A stretch of 7,050 nucleotides of DNA, taken from NCBI GenBank assembly GCA_025455505.1, contig JALOMK010000158.1:1-7050 (forward strand). Direction: 5' to 3'. The notes under the pieces are model-generated. The model searched no databases. It worked only from the letters and a program-made list of their open reading frames with translations, and was not told where the DNA came from. Both the position numbers and the translations under genes were made by a program. Every line of letters starts with the position of its first letter. Positions within the stretch are counted from its first letter, which is position 1. This document shows, in pieces, positions 1 through 5,997 of the stretch. The DNA comes from Bacteroidales bacterium (GTDB lineage: Bacteria > Bacteroidota > Bacteroidia > Bacteroidales > VadinHA17).

Positions 1-333
1 CTGTACCAGCCTTCGAGTGAGAGCATTGTAGGAAAGATTGCAAAGTTATGCCTCGACCAGGTCACTGTCGATAAAGCCTTTATCGGGATAGATGGATATA
101 CAAGCGAATCGGGATTCATGCTGAAGGACCTTTTCAGGGCTGAGATATCGACTCACATAATCCAACGCTCGAAGGATGTGACTATCGTAACAGACTCCTC
201 GAAGTTCGGCAAAACCGGGCTGACTTCAATCTGCTCGCTGCAGGATATAAAGAGGATAGCTACCGACTTAGACATGGATCCAAAGTACAGGGAAGAATTC
301 AGCATGGCCGGGGTTGAACTTCTTATGGCTTAG
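1..333 (+). CDS. DeoR/GlpR-family transcriptional regulator, C-terminal part (5' end outside window)
   Basis: The frame is open from the first base and ends at TAG 331-333, giving 110 residues of a protein whose start lies outside the window. The visible part is the DeoRC effector-binding domain, which in this family senses a phosphorylated sugar or related metabolite. Supporting motifs are a GIDG segment at visible residues 29-32, the conserved acidic position in RAEIS (residues 46-50), the hallmark DSSKFGK (65-71), and a closing AGVELLMA strand. The N-terminal winged helix that binds DNA is not in view, so target genes and ligand cannot be inferred. In this family such regulators usually repress sugar catabolic genes; the ThuA gene 122 bp downstream on the same strand is a possible target, but that is inference. 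The first ATG in the visible frame (118) is internal and not the real start. Confidence 0.9.
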   Translation: MYQPSSESIVGKIAKLCLDQVTVDKAFIGIDGYTSESGFMLKDLFRAEISTHIIQRSKDVTIVTDSSKFGKTGLTSICSLQDIKRIATDLDMDPKYREEFSMAGVELLMA

Positions 334-455
334 GGCTATAGTTTCTGATAACTTCCGGGATTTACCTGTTCTTTGAAGGAAAATTTTAATCAAATCCTGC
401 CAGGAGGTACCAGCCTATTCCAAATATCATTATCTTCAGATCAAATCTTTTAACT

Positions 456-1250
456 ATGATAACACGCAGGGATTTTCTTACAAAGGGCGCGGCTGCGGCT
501 GCTTCGATGATAATTTTGCCGTCTGTTTACGGACGCTCCGTGGCTTCGGCCTCACCTCTTGCAGGGAAGAAGGTGCTGTATGTGTGGGGGGGCTGGATGG
601 GACATGAACCAGATAAATGCCGCGATATTTTTGTGCCCTGGATAGAGTCTGAGGGAGCTCAGCTGACAGTATCAGATACTCTTGATGCTTATGTGAATAA
701 CGATCTGAAGAGTTTTGACCTTATAATCCAGTCGTGGACGATGGGAACGATTACTGGTCCCCAGGAAAAAGCCCTTCTTGCCGCTGTAAAGGATGGAACC
801 GGAATAGCAGGCTGGCATGGCGGGACAGGTGATTCATTCAGGAACAACACCGAATACCAGTTTATGATAGGCGGTCAATGGGTTGCCCACCCGGGAGGAG
901 TTATCGACTACAGGGTCAACATCACCGACAGGAAAGACCCGGTGACGAAGGGACTCGAAGACTTTGACATGAAGTCGGAGCAGTACTTCATGCATGTCGA
1001 CCCGAATGTCAAGGTACTTGCAACCACAACATTCACTGATAAGGCCGCATCCTGGATAGGAGGCAACGTTATGCCTGTCGTGTGGAAGAAGGCCTATGGC
1101 AAGGGAAGGGTTTTCTACTCATCACTCGGTCATGTCGCAGCAGATTTCAAGGTGCCCCAGGCCCTCGAGATACAAAAGAGGGGCATATACTGGGCCTGCA
1201 TGAGCAAACATGAGCCTATGGAAGACTGGAAGAGGCCTGTATATAAATAA
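456..1250 (+). CDS. ThuA-domain protein with Tat signal peptide
   Basis: This 264-residue protein starts with a twin-arginine signal: TRRDFLTK at residues 3-10, an Ala-rich hydrophobic stretch, and a likely cleavage site after the ASA at 30-32. It should be exported folded to the periplasm. The mature part is a ThuA domain (trehalose-utilisation type, class I glutamine-amidotransferase-like fold) over about residues 38-250. Visible family motifs are GGWMGH (45-50), GWHGG (119-123), AHPGG (144-148), EQYFMH (175-180) and SLGH (213-216). ThuA relatives are linked to oxidised (3-keto) sugar metabolism, but the reaction of exported family members is poorly defined, so no substrate is assigned. No Shine-Dalgarno precedes the ATG, as is usual in Bacteroidota; an AGGAGGT at 402-408 is about 48 bp too far away. 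The last 35 bp overlap the convergent glycosidase gene. Confidence 0.9.
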   Translation: MITRRDFLTKGAAAAASMIILPSVYGRSVASASPLAGKKVLYVWGGWMGHEPDKCRDIFVPWIESEGAQLTVSDTLDAYVNNDLKSFDLIIQSWTMGTITGPQEKALLAAVKDGTGIAGWHGGTGDSFRNNTEYQFMIGGQWVAHPGGVIDYRVNITDRKDPVTKGLEDFDMKSEQYFMHVDPNVKVLATTTFTDKAASWIGGNVMPVVWKKAYGKGRVFYSSLGHVAADFKVPQALEIQKRGIYWACMSKHEPMEDWKRPVYK

Positions 1251-2913
1251 CCCAGTCCTTGAAATTGATTGTCCCGGGGTAGTCCTCGGGACAATTAAAC
1301 TCTGCAATCACCCCTCCCCTGACAGTGCCGGATTTTGAATCTTTGCCGTCAACAAGGTCTGTCCAGCGGTAGCTGAAGACAGCGTCAGCGGGATATTTTC
1401 TCAGGTCGAGTTTTACGGAGCCGCCATACCTCAGGTAGATAATGTATTCCTTCCCGGGATCGGCAAGACAGTATGGAGAAGGATTTTCAAGCACGAGCTC
1501 CGGGTGAGGCTCGAGCTTCCACCAGCCTGTTTTGCGCAGATATTTTCCCATGAATCCGACTGACACTGCTCCGGGATACAGCATTGTGTTTGTGGCAAGG
1601 CTTGTATCCATGGGCCATGAGCCGATGCCTGTCGGCCTCTCGGGAAGATGTACGCGCCAGACGTGGCCGCCGCCATAGGAGTGACCGGCCGCACCTGACA
1701 TCACGGCGCTCCAGGAGCCAAACCTGATGTCCATCGCTGTCGGGTTTCCTTCGATGAATTCGTACCAGGGTTCCGTGACAACGACAGGTTTTGAAGGTAC
1801 CTGCCTGTAGGCATTGCCTATGATCCAGGGAGTAAGTTCGTTGCACCACCTCGCATGGCCGGTCTGGCTCTGGTTGTAATCGAGCCACTTCTGGTTATGT
1901 ATGGCTTCGGCCGTTGACCACTGCGGAGCATCGGCACCTCCCGACCACATGGGGGGAGTGGGATGGGCGCCGAGTATCCTTTTATAGGGATCCACCGATT
2001 TTACGATATTGCCAAGGTCGTTCCAGAATGAAAGCGGGAATCCGCCGTAATTGTTCATATTGTATTCACCCCCCAGCACCCAGATGACATTGTAGGCCTG
2101 GAGCCTGTGGATTATGTACCTCCACCAGCGTATCATGTTTTCCTCGCCAATGCTCTTTACTATGTTTTCGCGGCTCCACCAGGGGTGAATCCATACAGTC
2201 AGCCCTTTTGAATTTGCATATTCAATCATTTTCTCCACTTTCCTGATCTGGTCAAGTTTCGGAATAGTATAGGAAGGATCGAGAAGGGAACTCTCCCTGC
2301 CCCAGCCGTTGCCTGCAAAGAAAAGCTGCCCTATTGAGTAGCCTTGTTCAGCCCTCGTGTCTGCAAGCATTTTGAATGATTCGAATCTGATCCTGCTGTT
2401 GGTCCAGTCCCACCATGTATCCGCTATCCAGAGGAAGGGAGTGCCGTCGGAATAAGTGAAATACCTCCCCGGCCTTTGCGGTCCGCTGGATACTTTTATG
2501 AAGCCTCTCCTGGAGGGGTTTTGCTTCTTTTCATCCTCAGTCCATTCTCCGACTTTTATTTCGCCTTTCTTCCCGTTCATTTTCCTGTCGCCGGAGACAG
2601 TTTCGTATTTCCATGTTCCGGGGAGGGGAGGGGCGAATCTAATTTTCCAGGTGTTGCCGCCGTCCCAGAATCCGGGGACTGTGATTTCCTCCCCCAGGCA
2701 GGGGCCCGATATGCCTCTAGCCTTCATTTTCAGGAGAGGGGTTGCATCCTTTCCGAGGAATGCCACGTAAGGATTATCGGCGTTAACTGATGATACAAGG
2801 GTGATTTCGCTCACTTCCCAGGTTTTAATTTCTGGTACCTGTGGGAATGAATTGCCATGAAACAGGCAAAGCGATGTCATGAGGAGGGCAAGCCTCCGTG
2901 CAGATTTAAACAT
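1216..2913 (-). CDS. Secreted DUF5060/DUF4038 apiosidase-like glycoside hydrolase with C-terminal collagen-binding-like domain
   Basis: This 565-residue protein has the three-part architecture of the apiosidase-like family. A Sec signal peptide covers about residues 1-25 (two Arg then a Leu-rich core; no clear lipobox). An N-terminal beta-sandwich of DUF5060 type follows (about 32-122, with GFWDGG at 81-86 and PGTWKYE at 98-104). The (beta/alpha)8 catalytic DUF4038 domain (about 147-460) opens with GRYFTYSDGTPFLWIADTWW at 149-168. The final beta domain resembles the putative collagen-binding domain (about 473-558). Candidate catalytic acids are Glu283 in WVLGGEYN and Glu381 in VVVTEPWYE, which sit where barrel strands 4 and 7 would end; this is positional inference. 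Relatives cleave side-chain sugars from plant polysaccharides such as apiose in rhamnogalacturonan II, but the family is broad and the substrate here is unknown. It lies 22 bp after the hemerythrin gene with no visible terminator between them, and its 3' end overlaps the ThuA gene tail to tail. Confidence 0.88.
   Translation of the reverse strand: MFKSARRLALLMTSLCLFHGNSFPQVPEIKTWEVSEITLVSSVNADNPYVAFLGKDATPLLKMKARGISGPCLGEEITVPGFWDGGNTWKIRFAPPLPGTWKYETVSGDRKMNGKKGEIKVGEWTEDEKKQNPSRRGFIKVSSGPQRPGRYFTYSDGTPFLWIADTWWDWTNSRIRFESFKMLADTRAEQGYSIGQLFFAGNGWGRESSLLDPSYTIPKLDQIRKVEKMIEYANSKGLTVWIHPWWSRENIVKSIGEENMIRWWRYIIHRLQAYNVIWVLGGEYNMNNYGGFPLSFWNDLGNIVKSVDPYKRILGAHPTPPMWSGGADAPQWSTAEAIHNQKWLDYNQSQTGHARWCNELTPWIIGNAYRQVPSKPVVVTEPWYEFIEGNPTAMDIRFGSWSAVMSGAAGHSYGGGHVWRVHLPERPTGIGSWPMDTSLATNTMLYPGAVSVGFMGKYLRKTGWWKLEPHPELVLENPSPYCLADPGKEYIIYLRYGGSVKLDLRKYPADAVFSYRWTDLVDGKDSKSGTVRGGVIAEFNCPEDYPGTINFKDWVIYIQASSSLP
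1268..1295. repeat. Strong stem-loop at the convergent gene ends
   Basis: The arms ATTGTCCCG (1268-1276) and CGGGACAAT (1287-1295) are perfect complements. Pairing can continue inward through one G-U and two G-C pairs to a TAGT loop, making a 12-bp stem. It starts 18 bases after the ThuA stop codon and lies inside the 3' coding region of the opposite-strand glycosidase. It lacks a following T run (TAAACTC on the plus strand), so it is not a classic intrinsic terminator. It may mark or protect the 3' end of the ThuA transcript, or arise by chance from the codons for CPEDYPGT. Confidence 0.5.
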
Positions 2914-2935
2914 AGGATCAGGAGTGACAGTTAAG

Positions 2936-3478
2936 TTATTTCAGATAAATACTGTCGAGAAAGTTAATCTGATCGATGCAATTTTCCAAATGTTTCCCGC
3001 AGACAGGGCTGTCGTTTATTTTTACAAATTCTTCGAGAAGGCTTTGTTGTTCGGAATCTGAGAGCACGTTGTCGGCCATCCTGAAGAGGACGTTGTTTTC
3101 CTTGGCAATATGGGCCCTGAGGAGTTCGATATAGCCTTTCATGTTCTCGTAAATGGCAGAAAGGGCTGCTCTGTTTCCATCTTTGAGAAGAGCTATGTTA
3201 TCGGCCATTCCCTTTACGAAGGCTCTGCCCTGGACATGGTCGTTCATCATAACTGCGACCGGTCCCTGGTGAAATGAAAATCCTTTCTCGACCATTTTTG
3301 GGAAAAGCAGTATTTCCTCTTTGTTGTGATGAAGCCCGTCGGCAAAGTTTTTTATGAGTCCGACGATAGTTTCGAGGTGATCGGTATTTGCCCCGGGTTT
3401 CATTGTGACCTGCTCCATTACGTCGATGAGACGCAATATGTGGACATGGTCGTCTTCAAGATTTGTTGTCGCTTTCAT
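2936..3478 (-). CDS. Hemerythrin-domain protein
   Basis: This 180-residue cytoplasmic protein shows the four-helix hemerythrin pattern for a di-iron site. Likely ligands are His11 (DDH), His51 and Glu55 (HHNKEE followed by LLFP, the H-x3-E signature), His81 (NDH) and His123 with Glu127 (HIAKENNVLF, the second H-x3-E). Proteins of this family bind oxygen, nitric oxide or peroxide, or handle iron. An unusual C-terminal tail follows the helical domain and carries Cys160, His163 and Cys167, which could be a redox or metal site but could equally be incidental. The gene starts 3 bp after the RIC gene, so the two are almost certainly cotranscribed, which suggests a shared role in nitrosative or oxidative stress and iron-centre protection. 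The ATG start is well placed because the DDH motif follows immediately. Confidence 0.9.
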   Translation of the reverse strand: MKATTNLEDDHVHILRLIDVMEQVTMKPGANTDHLETIVGLIKNFADGLHHNKEEILLFPKMVEKGFSFHQGPVAVMMNDHVQGRAFVKGMADNIALLKDGNRAALSAIYENMKGYIELLRAHIAKENNVLFRMADNVLSDSEQQSLLEEFVKINDSPVCGKHLENCIDQINFLDSIYLK

Positions 3479-3481
3479 ATT

Positions 3482-4177
3482 TTATAGATTAAGGCTTTTC
3501 GGGAAGAGTATGTTGTTTTCGAGGTGGACGTGAATATGCAGATCATCCTCGAATTGTCTGAGCAGTTTGAATGTTACGTGGTATGTATTGCAGGCGTCCA
3601 CGGGAAGTGAGTAGCCATTTGTCTTTTCGTTTATCAGATCCATTGCTCCCCCGGCAAACTCATGTTCGCCCGTCATTCGCGATATTTCTGATGCAATAAG
3701 GTTACGCGCGGATTCTGAACCATTAACGGATGCTTCCTTTATAGCAGGGAAGAGGACCTCCTCTTCTTTCTTCATGTGCTGGCGCAGTTCGGCGGCGACC
3801 TGCCGGAAAAGGCTGGCAACCTCTTTCAGTTCAGGGTGATGGCTGCCGTGAACGTCGGCTATCTTTGCCGTATATGCTTCGAGGTCGGGCAGGGCCTTTG
3901 TTACATACTTATGATGTGTATTGACAATAAAATCAGTCAGGAAACCAAGGGGCCACTCGTTGAAATTCTGCCCGGGTGCTTGCGGCACTGACTGAAGTTC
4001 GTTGAGGCGTGCCAGGATCAGTCCCGGATCGACTGATTTTTCGAAGCATGCCTGGTTGAGGGTTTTTTTTCCGCCGCAACAGAAATCGAGTCCTGCTTCG
4101 CTGAATATGGGCGCTCTTCTGAAGTCTTCAGCTACTATTTCACCCAGTGTTGTTTTAAGGATGTCTGTGTTTTCCAT
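3482..4177 (-). CDS. ric: RIC (repair of iron centers) family protein, ScdA/YtfE type
   Basis: The 231-residue protein starts with the ScdA_N (DUF542) domain, whose signature CCGG is at residues 33-36, preceded by FSEAGLDF. A hemerythrin domain follows with likely di-iron ligands His88 or His89, His134 and Glu138 (HMKKEEEVLFP), His172, and His216 with Glu220 (HVHLENNILFP). Characterised relatives (E. coli YtfE, S. aureus ScdA) help restore iron-sulfur clusters damaged by nitric oxide or peroxide. Length matches the family. I chose the ATG at 4177; a TTG four codons upstream (4189) is in frame but gives a leader (MNYK) with no evident conservation, and ATG is far more usual. A Bacteroidota promoter lies about 40 bases upstream. 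It is the first gene of a likely transcript that continues into the hemerythrin gene and perhaps the glycosidase. Confidence 0.93.
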   Translation of the reverse strand: MENTDILKTTLGEIVAEDFRRAPIFSEAGLDFCCGGKKTLNQACFEKSVDPGLILARLNELQSVPQAPGQNFNEWPLGFLTDFIVNTHHKYVTKALPDLEAYTAKIADVHGSHHPELKEVASLFRQVAAELRQHMKKEEEVLFPAIKEASVNGSESARNLIASEISRMTGEHEFAGGAMDLINEKTNGYSLPVDACNTYHVTFKLLRQFEDDLHIHVHLENNILFPKSLNL

Positions 4178-4216
4178 TTTATAATTCAATTATGTTTTGA
4201 TTTAGCAGTTTTGAAG

Positions 4217-4247
4217 CAAAAGTATAAAATTTCTCATAAAAAGACAA
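4217..4247 (-). promoter_or_regulatory. Bacteroidota-type promoter for ric
   Basis: Read on the minus strand, TTG (4247-4245, within a TTTTTG run) is followed after exactly 20 bases by TACTTTTG (4224-4217), an exact match to the TAnnTTTG -7 element. This fits the known Bacteroidota -33/-7 consensus and spacing. Transcription would start near 4210, leaving an untranslated leader of about 33 bases before the ric ATG. No sigma-70 E. coli-like boxes are seen. Confidence 0.7.
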
Positions 4248-4256
4248 AAAGGTCTT
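4241..4256. promoter_or_regulatory. Small inverted repeat overlapping the -33 box (possible operator)
   Basis: AAGAC (4241-4245) and GTCTT (4252-4256) form a dyad with a 6-base spacer that covers the TTG element of the ric promoter. A dyad at this place is where a Crp/Fnr-type or other NO/redox regulator could bind, since ric genes are commonly stress-induced. The arms are only 5 bp in an AT-rich region, so chance is a real alternative. Confidence 0.3.
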
Positions 4257-4362
4257 ATTGTATATAACATTAGTTTAGAGAAAAAGTTCAGAGAAAAGGC
4301 CTTACCTCAGTATGTAGAAATTGATGGTATATGAAAGACTGCAAGTAGAAATCCTGTTAACT

Positions 4363-4386
4363 GCCATCCGCCAACCGGCGGATGGC
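4363..4386. repeat. Perfect 10-bp palindrome (GCCATCCGCC / GGCGGATGGC)
   Basis: GCCATCCGCC (4363-4372), a four-base AACC loop, then GGCGGATGGC (4377-4386) form a perfect GC-rich hairpin inside an otherwise AT-rich intergenic region. It looks like a dispersed REP-like palindrome rather than a simple terminator, because the T-rich tract on the plus strand begins only about six bases later. It lies beyond the tRNA terminator, so it is probably not part of the mature tRNA transcript. Confidence 0.6.
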
Positions 4387-4389
4387 TGC

Positions 4390-4448
4390 GGGTTTTGTTT
4401 TCTTTCGCTCATGAAAGCAAGCTTTCAACGCTCATAAAAACAAAACCC
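4390..4448. repeat. Nested inverted repeat downstream of tRNA-Pro
   Basis: The outer arms GGGTTTTGTTTT (4390-4401) and AAAACAAAACCC (4437-4448) are exact 12-bp complements. They enclose an inner palindrome TGAAAGC-AA-GCTTTCA (4412-4427), and the inner hairpin is flanked by two direct copies of CGCTCAT (4406-4412 and 4429-4435). The last CCC is shared with the neighbouring terminator stem, so the two structures compete for three bases. The function is unknown; the architecture resembles a small structured intergenic repeat. Confidence 0.55.
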
Positions 4449-4478
4449 TGTCGCTTTGTCGACAGGGCTTTTTCTTTT
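4436..4478. terminator. Bidirectional intrinsic terminator, ending the tRNA-Pro transcript
   Basis: CCCTGTCG (4446-4453) and CGACAGGG (4460-4467) form an 8-bp stem with a CTTTGT loop. On the minus strand, the direction of the tRNA, the stem is followed at once by TTTTGTTTTT (4445-4436). On the plus strand it is followed by CTTTTTCTTTT (4468-4478). The stem begins 12 bases past the tRNA 3' end, the expected place for its terminator. Confidence 0.8.
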
Positions 4479-4479
4479 G

Positions 4480-4554
4480 TCGGGGTGGCAGGATTCGAAC
4501 CTGCGGCCCTCTGGTCCCAAACCAGATGCGCTAACCGGGCTGCGCTACACCCCG
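4480..4554 (-). tRNA. tRNA-Pro (anticodon TGG)
   Basis: The minus strand folds into a complete cloverleaf of 75 bases counting the discriminator. The acceptor is CGGGGTG with CACCCCG, the D arm GCGC/GCGC, the anticodon stem TCTGG/CCAGA, and the loop TTTGGGA gives anticodon TGG. The T arm is GCAGG-TTCGAAT-CCTGC and the discriminator is A. The C1-G72 end pair is the usual identity feature of bacterial tRNA-Pro. The 3' CCA is not encoded (the gene continues ACAAAAG), so it would be added by the CCA-adding enzyme. No attL/attR-like copy of the 3' end is seen nearby. Confidence 0.96.
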
Positions 4555-4567
4555 AAAAATCGAGACG

Positions 4568-4575
4568 CAAAAATA
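4568..4575 (-). promoter_or_regulatory. -7 element upstream of tRNA-Pro
   Basis: On the minus strand TATTTTTG matches the TAnnTTTG consensus exactly and lies 13 bases before the tRNA 5' end, so transcription would start a few bases upstream of the mature tRNA. A matching TTG is not found at the ideal 20-base spacing, so the -33 element is weak or absent. Confidence 0.5.
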
Positions 4576-4684
4576 TACTTTGTTTTTCAATTTTCATATA
4601 GTTGTCCGATTATTTAAGAATGACCGGGAGAATATATTAAGTTTCTATCTTTAACTTTTATCCCTGGTTCAAATTTTAATACTC

Positions 4685-5839
4685 ATGCTAAGACGCGACT
4701 TTATCAGATATTCAGGATTTTCTTTCCTGAGTGCTTTTCTCAGGCCAGGAATTGAACCGGTGAAAACCATCTTCAGTAAAAAGCCTGTGATCCTGGTTGT
4801 CTCAGGCTGGCAGGATGTCAATATCGGCGACATCGCCCACACTCCCGGACTGCTTAATATTTTGCAGACTTACCTGCCGGAAGCAAGACTTATCCTCTGG
4901 AAGAGGAGCAAAAGCGAGATTGTCGGGGACCTGCTGGCCAGGAATTTCCCGGCGGTAAAGGTTATATATGGCGATGTTAGCGCTGACAAAAGCACTGACA
5001 GCAGTGAAGTGAACTTCGCCATGCGGGAAGCAGACCTCATGATACATGGTTCCGGGCCTTCGCTTGTCGGGGCCGATAATCTCGCCTGCTGGGTTAAAAA
5101 TACAGCCAGACCCTTTGGCGTTTTCGGCGTCACTCTTCAGAATCCGGGTGAGTATCACCTTGACCTGCTTAGAAAAGCATCATTCATTTTCACGCGCGAA
5201 ACTATATCAATTAACCATCTTAAAAAGGCAGGCATCACCGGATCACACATTGCCTTTGCCCCCGACGCCACCTTCTTCCTGGATATACATGACGATGAAA
5301 AGGCCCTTCGTTTCCTTGGAGAAAGGGGACTGGAAGACAAAAAATTCATCTGTGTGGTGCCGCGCCTGCGCTATACTCCTTACCACCTTTTCAATCCGAA
5401 CAACAACGGCTGGGATGAGAAGCGGATCAGACTCGTGGAGGAGACAAACATGAAATACAAGGAAGCTGATCATGCGAAAATGCGTGAAGCCATGATTGCA
5501 TGGGTCAGAAATAAAGGAAACAAGGTACTCGTTTGTCCTGAAATGACCTACCAGGTCGACATAATGGACGAACTCCTTATCGATCCGCTTCCCGCTGATG
5601 TGAAACCTTTCGTTCTCAAACGCGGGTACTGTCTCCCTGATGAAGCAGCCTCCGTTTACAGGAGGGCTCACTCTGTAATAAGCTTTGAATGCCACTCTCC
5701 GATAATTGCCGCTGCCAATTCGACACCCATGATCTACCTCCGCCAGCCCGAGGATACAATCAAGGGGCAGATGTACTACGACCTCGGTTTCGATGACTGG
5801 ATTTTTGATTTGAGATCGATGACAGTACGGGGAGCATGA
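4685..5839 (+). CDS. Polysaccharide pyruvyl transferase family protein, Tat-like N-terminus, C-terminus lost by frameshift
   Basis: The open frame encodes 384 residues. The N-terminus LRRDFIRYSG (residues 2-11) followed by a short hydrophobic FSFLSAFL resembles a twin-arginine signal. The rest matches the polysaccharide pyruvyl transferase superfamily (GT-B-like fold): SGWQDVNIGDIAHTPG (40-55), HGSGPS (121-126), a KNTARPFGVFGVTLQNPG segment, FAPDATFFL, VVPRLRY, and SFECHSP (333-339) before IYLRQPEDTIKGQMYYDLGF. Classic members transfer pyruvate ketals from phosphoenolpyruvate onto surface polysaccharide sugars in the cytoplasm; an exported member would not have that donor, so the reaction is uncertain. 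The frame stops shortly after WIFDL, and the missing C-terminus is found in the next frame (5815-5970). One extra T near 5810 would restore a 428-residue protein. The dehydrogenase gene downstream is probably in the same operon. Confidence 0.82.
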   Translation: MLRRDFIRYSGFSFLSAFLRPGIEPVKTIFSKKPVILVVSGWQDVNIGDIAHTPGLLNILQTYLPEARLILWKRSKSEIVGDLLARNFPAVKVIYGDVSADKSTDSSEVNFAMREADLMIHGSGPSLVGADNLACWVKNTARPFGVFGVTLQNPGEYHLDLLRKASFIFTRETISINHLKKAGITGSHIAFAPDATFFLDIHDDEKALRFLGERGLEDKKFICVVPRLRYTPYHLFNPNNNGWDEKRIRLVEETNMKYKEADHAKMREAMIAWVRNKGNKVLVCPEMTYQVDIMDELLIDPLPADVKPFVLKRGYCLPDEAASVYRRAHSVISFECHSPIIAAANSTPMIYLRQPEDTIKGQMYYDLGFDDWIFDLRSMTVRGA

Positions 5840-5970
5840 TCTCCGGGAGGCTGATGGAAATATACAATGACTATCCCGGGGCTGTCAGCAAATTAAAAAA
5901 GTCAATGAGGCTTGTCTCGGAAAAATATGATGCTGCAATTGAAATAATTAAAAGCAATGCCTTACGTTAG
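5815..5970 (+). pseudogene. Out-of-frame C-terminal remainder of the pyruvyl transferase gene
   Basis: Starting at ATC 5815-5817, 51 sense codons run to TAG 5968-5970 in the -1 frame relative to the gene upstream. They encode IDDSTGSMISGRLMEIYNDY and then a basic amphipathic helix ending in SNALR, which is what is expected at the end of this family (an Ile-Asp-Asp/Thr-Gly turn, then a helix with MEIYNDYPGA). The intact protein would read WIFDFEIDDSTG if one T were restored in the ATTTG at 5808-5812. There is no convincing start codon or leader for independent translation. It is either a real recent mutation or a sequencing/assembly indel. Confidence 0.8.
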
Positions 5971-5997
5971 AATATATTTAAACCCTGTAACGATTCC

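Noticed and set aside
402..408. AGGAGGT as a Shine-Dalgarno site for the ThuA gene
   Set aside because: It lies about 48 bases before the ATG with no start codon at suitable distance that opens a credible frame.
2456..2790. Two overlapping 104-codon plus-strand frames opposite the glycosidase
   Set aside because: They are shadows of the minus-strand gene, whose domain motifs run continuously through this stretch.
4178..4189. TTG at 4189 as the start of ric
   Set aside because: It adds only four residues without evident family conservation, and the ATG at 4177 is a more usual start with the family N-terminus beginning right after it.
4480..4554. tRNA-Pro as an integration site of a mobile element
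   Set aside because: No integrase gene and no repeated copy of the tRNA 3' end is visible in the window.
4409..4597. Minus-strand 62-codon reading frame over tRNA-Pro
   Set aside because: It reads the sense strand of the tRNA and its terminator; no protein signal.
4395..4601. Plus-strand 68-codon reading frame through the tRNA region
   Set aside because: It is antisense translation of tRNA-Pro; the GFEPAALWSQTRCANRAALHP-type peptide is a familiar spurious product of tRNA antisense frames and not a gene.
5243..5695. 150-codon minus-strand frame opposite the pyruvyl transferase gene
   Set aside because: No recognisable motif; it is the antisense shadow of well-conserved plus-strand segments.
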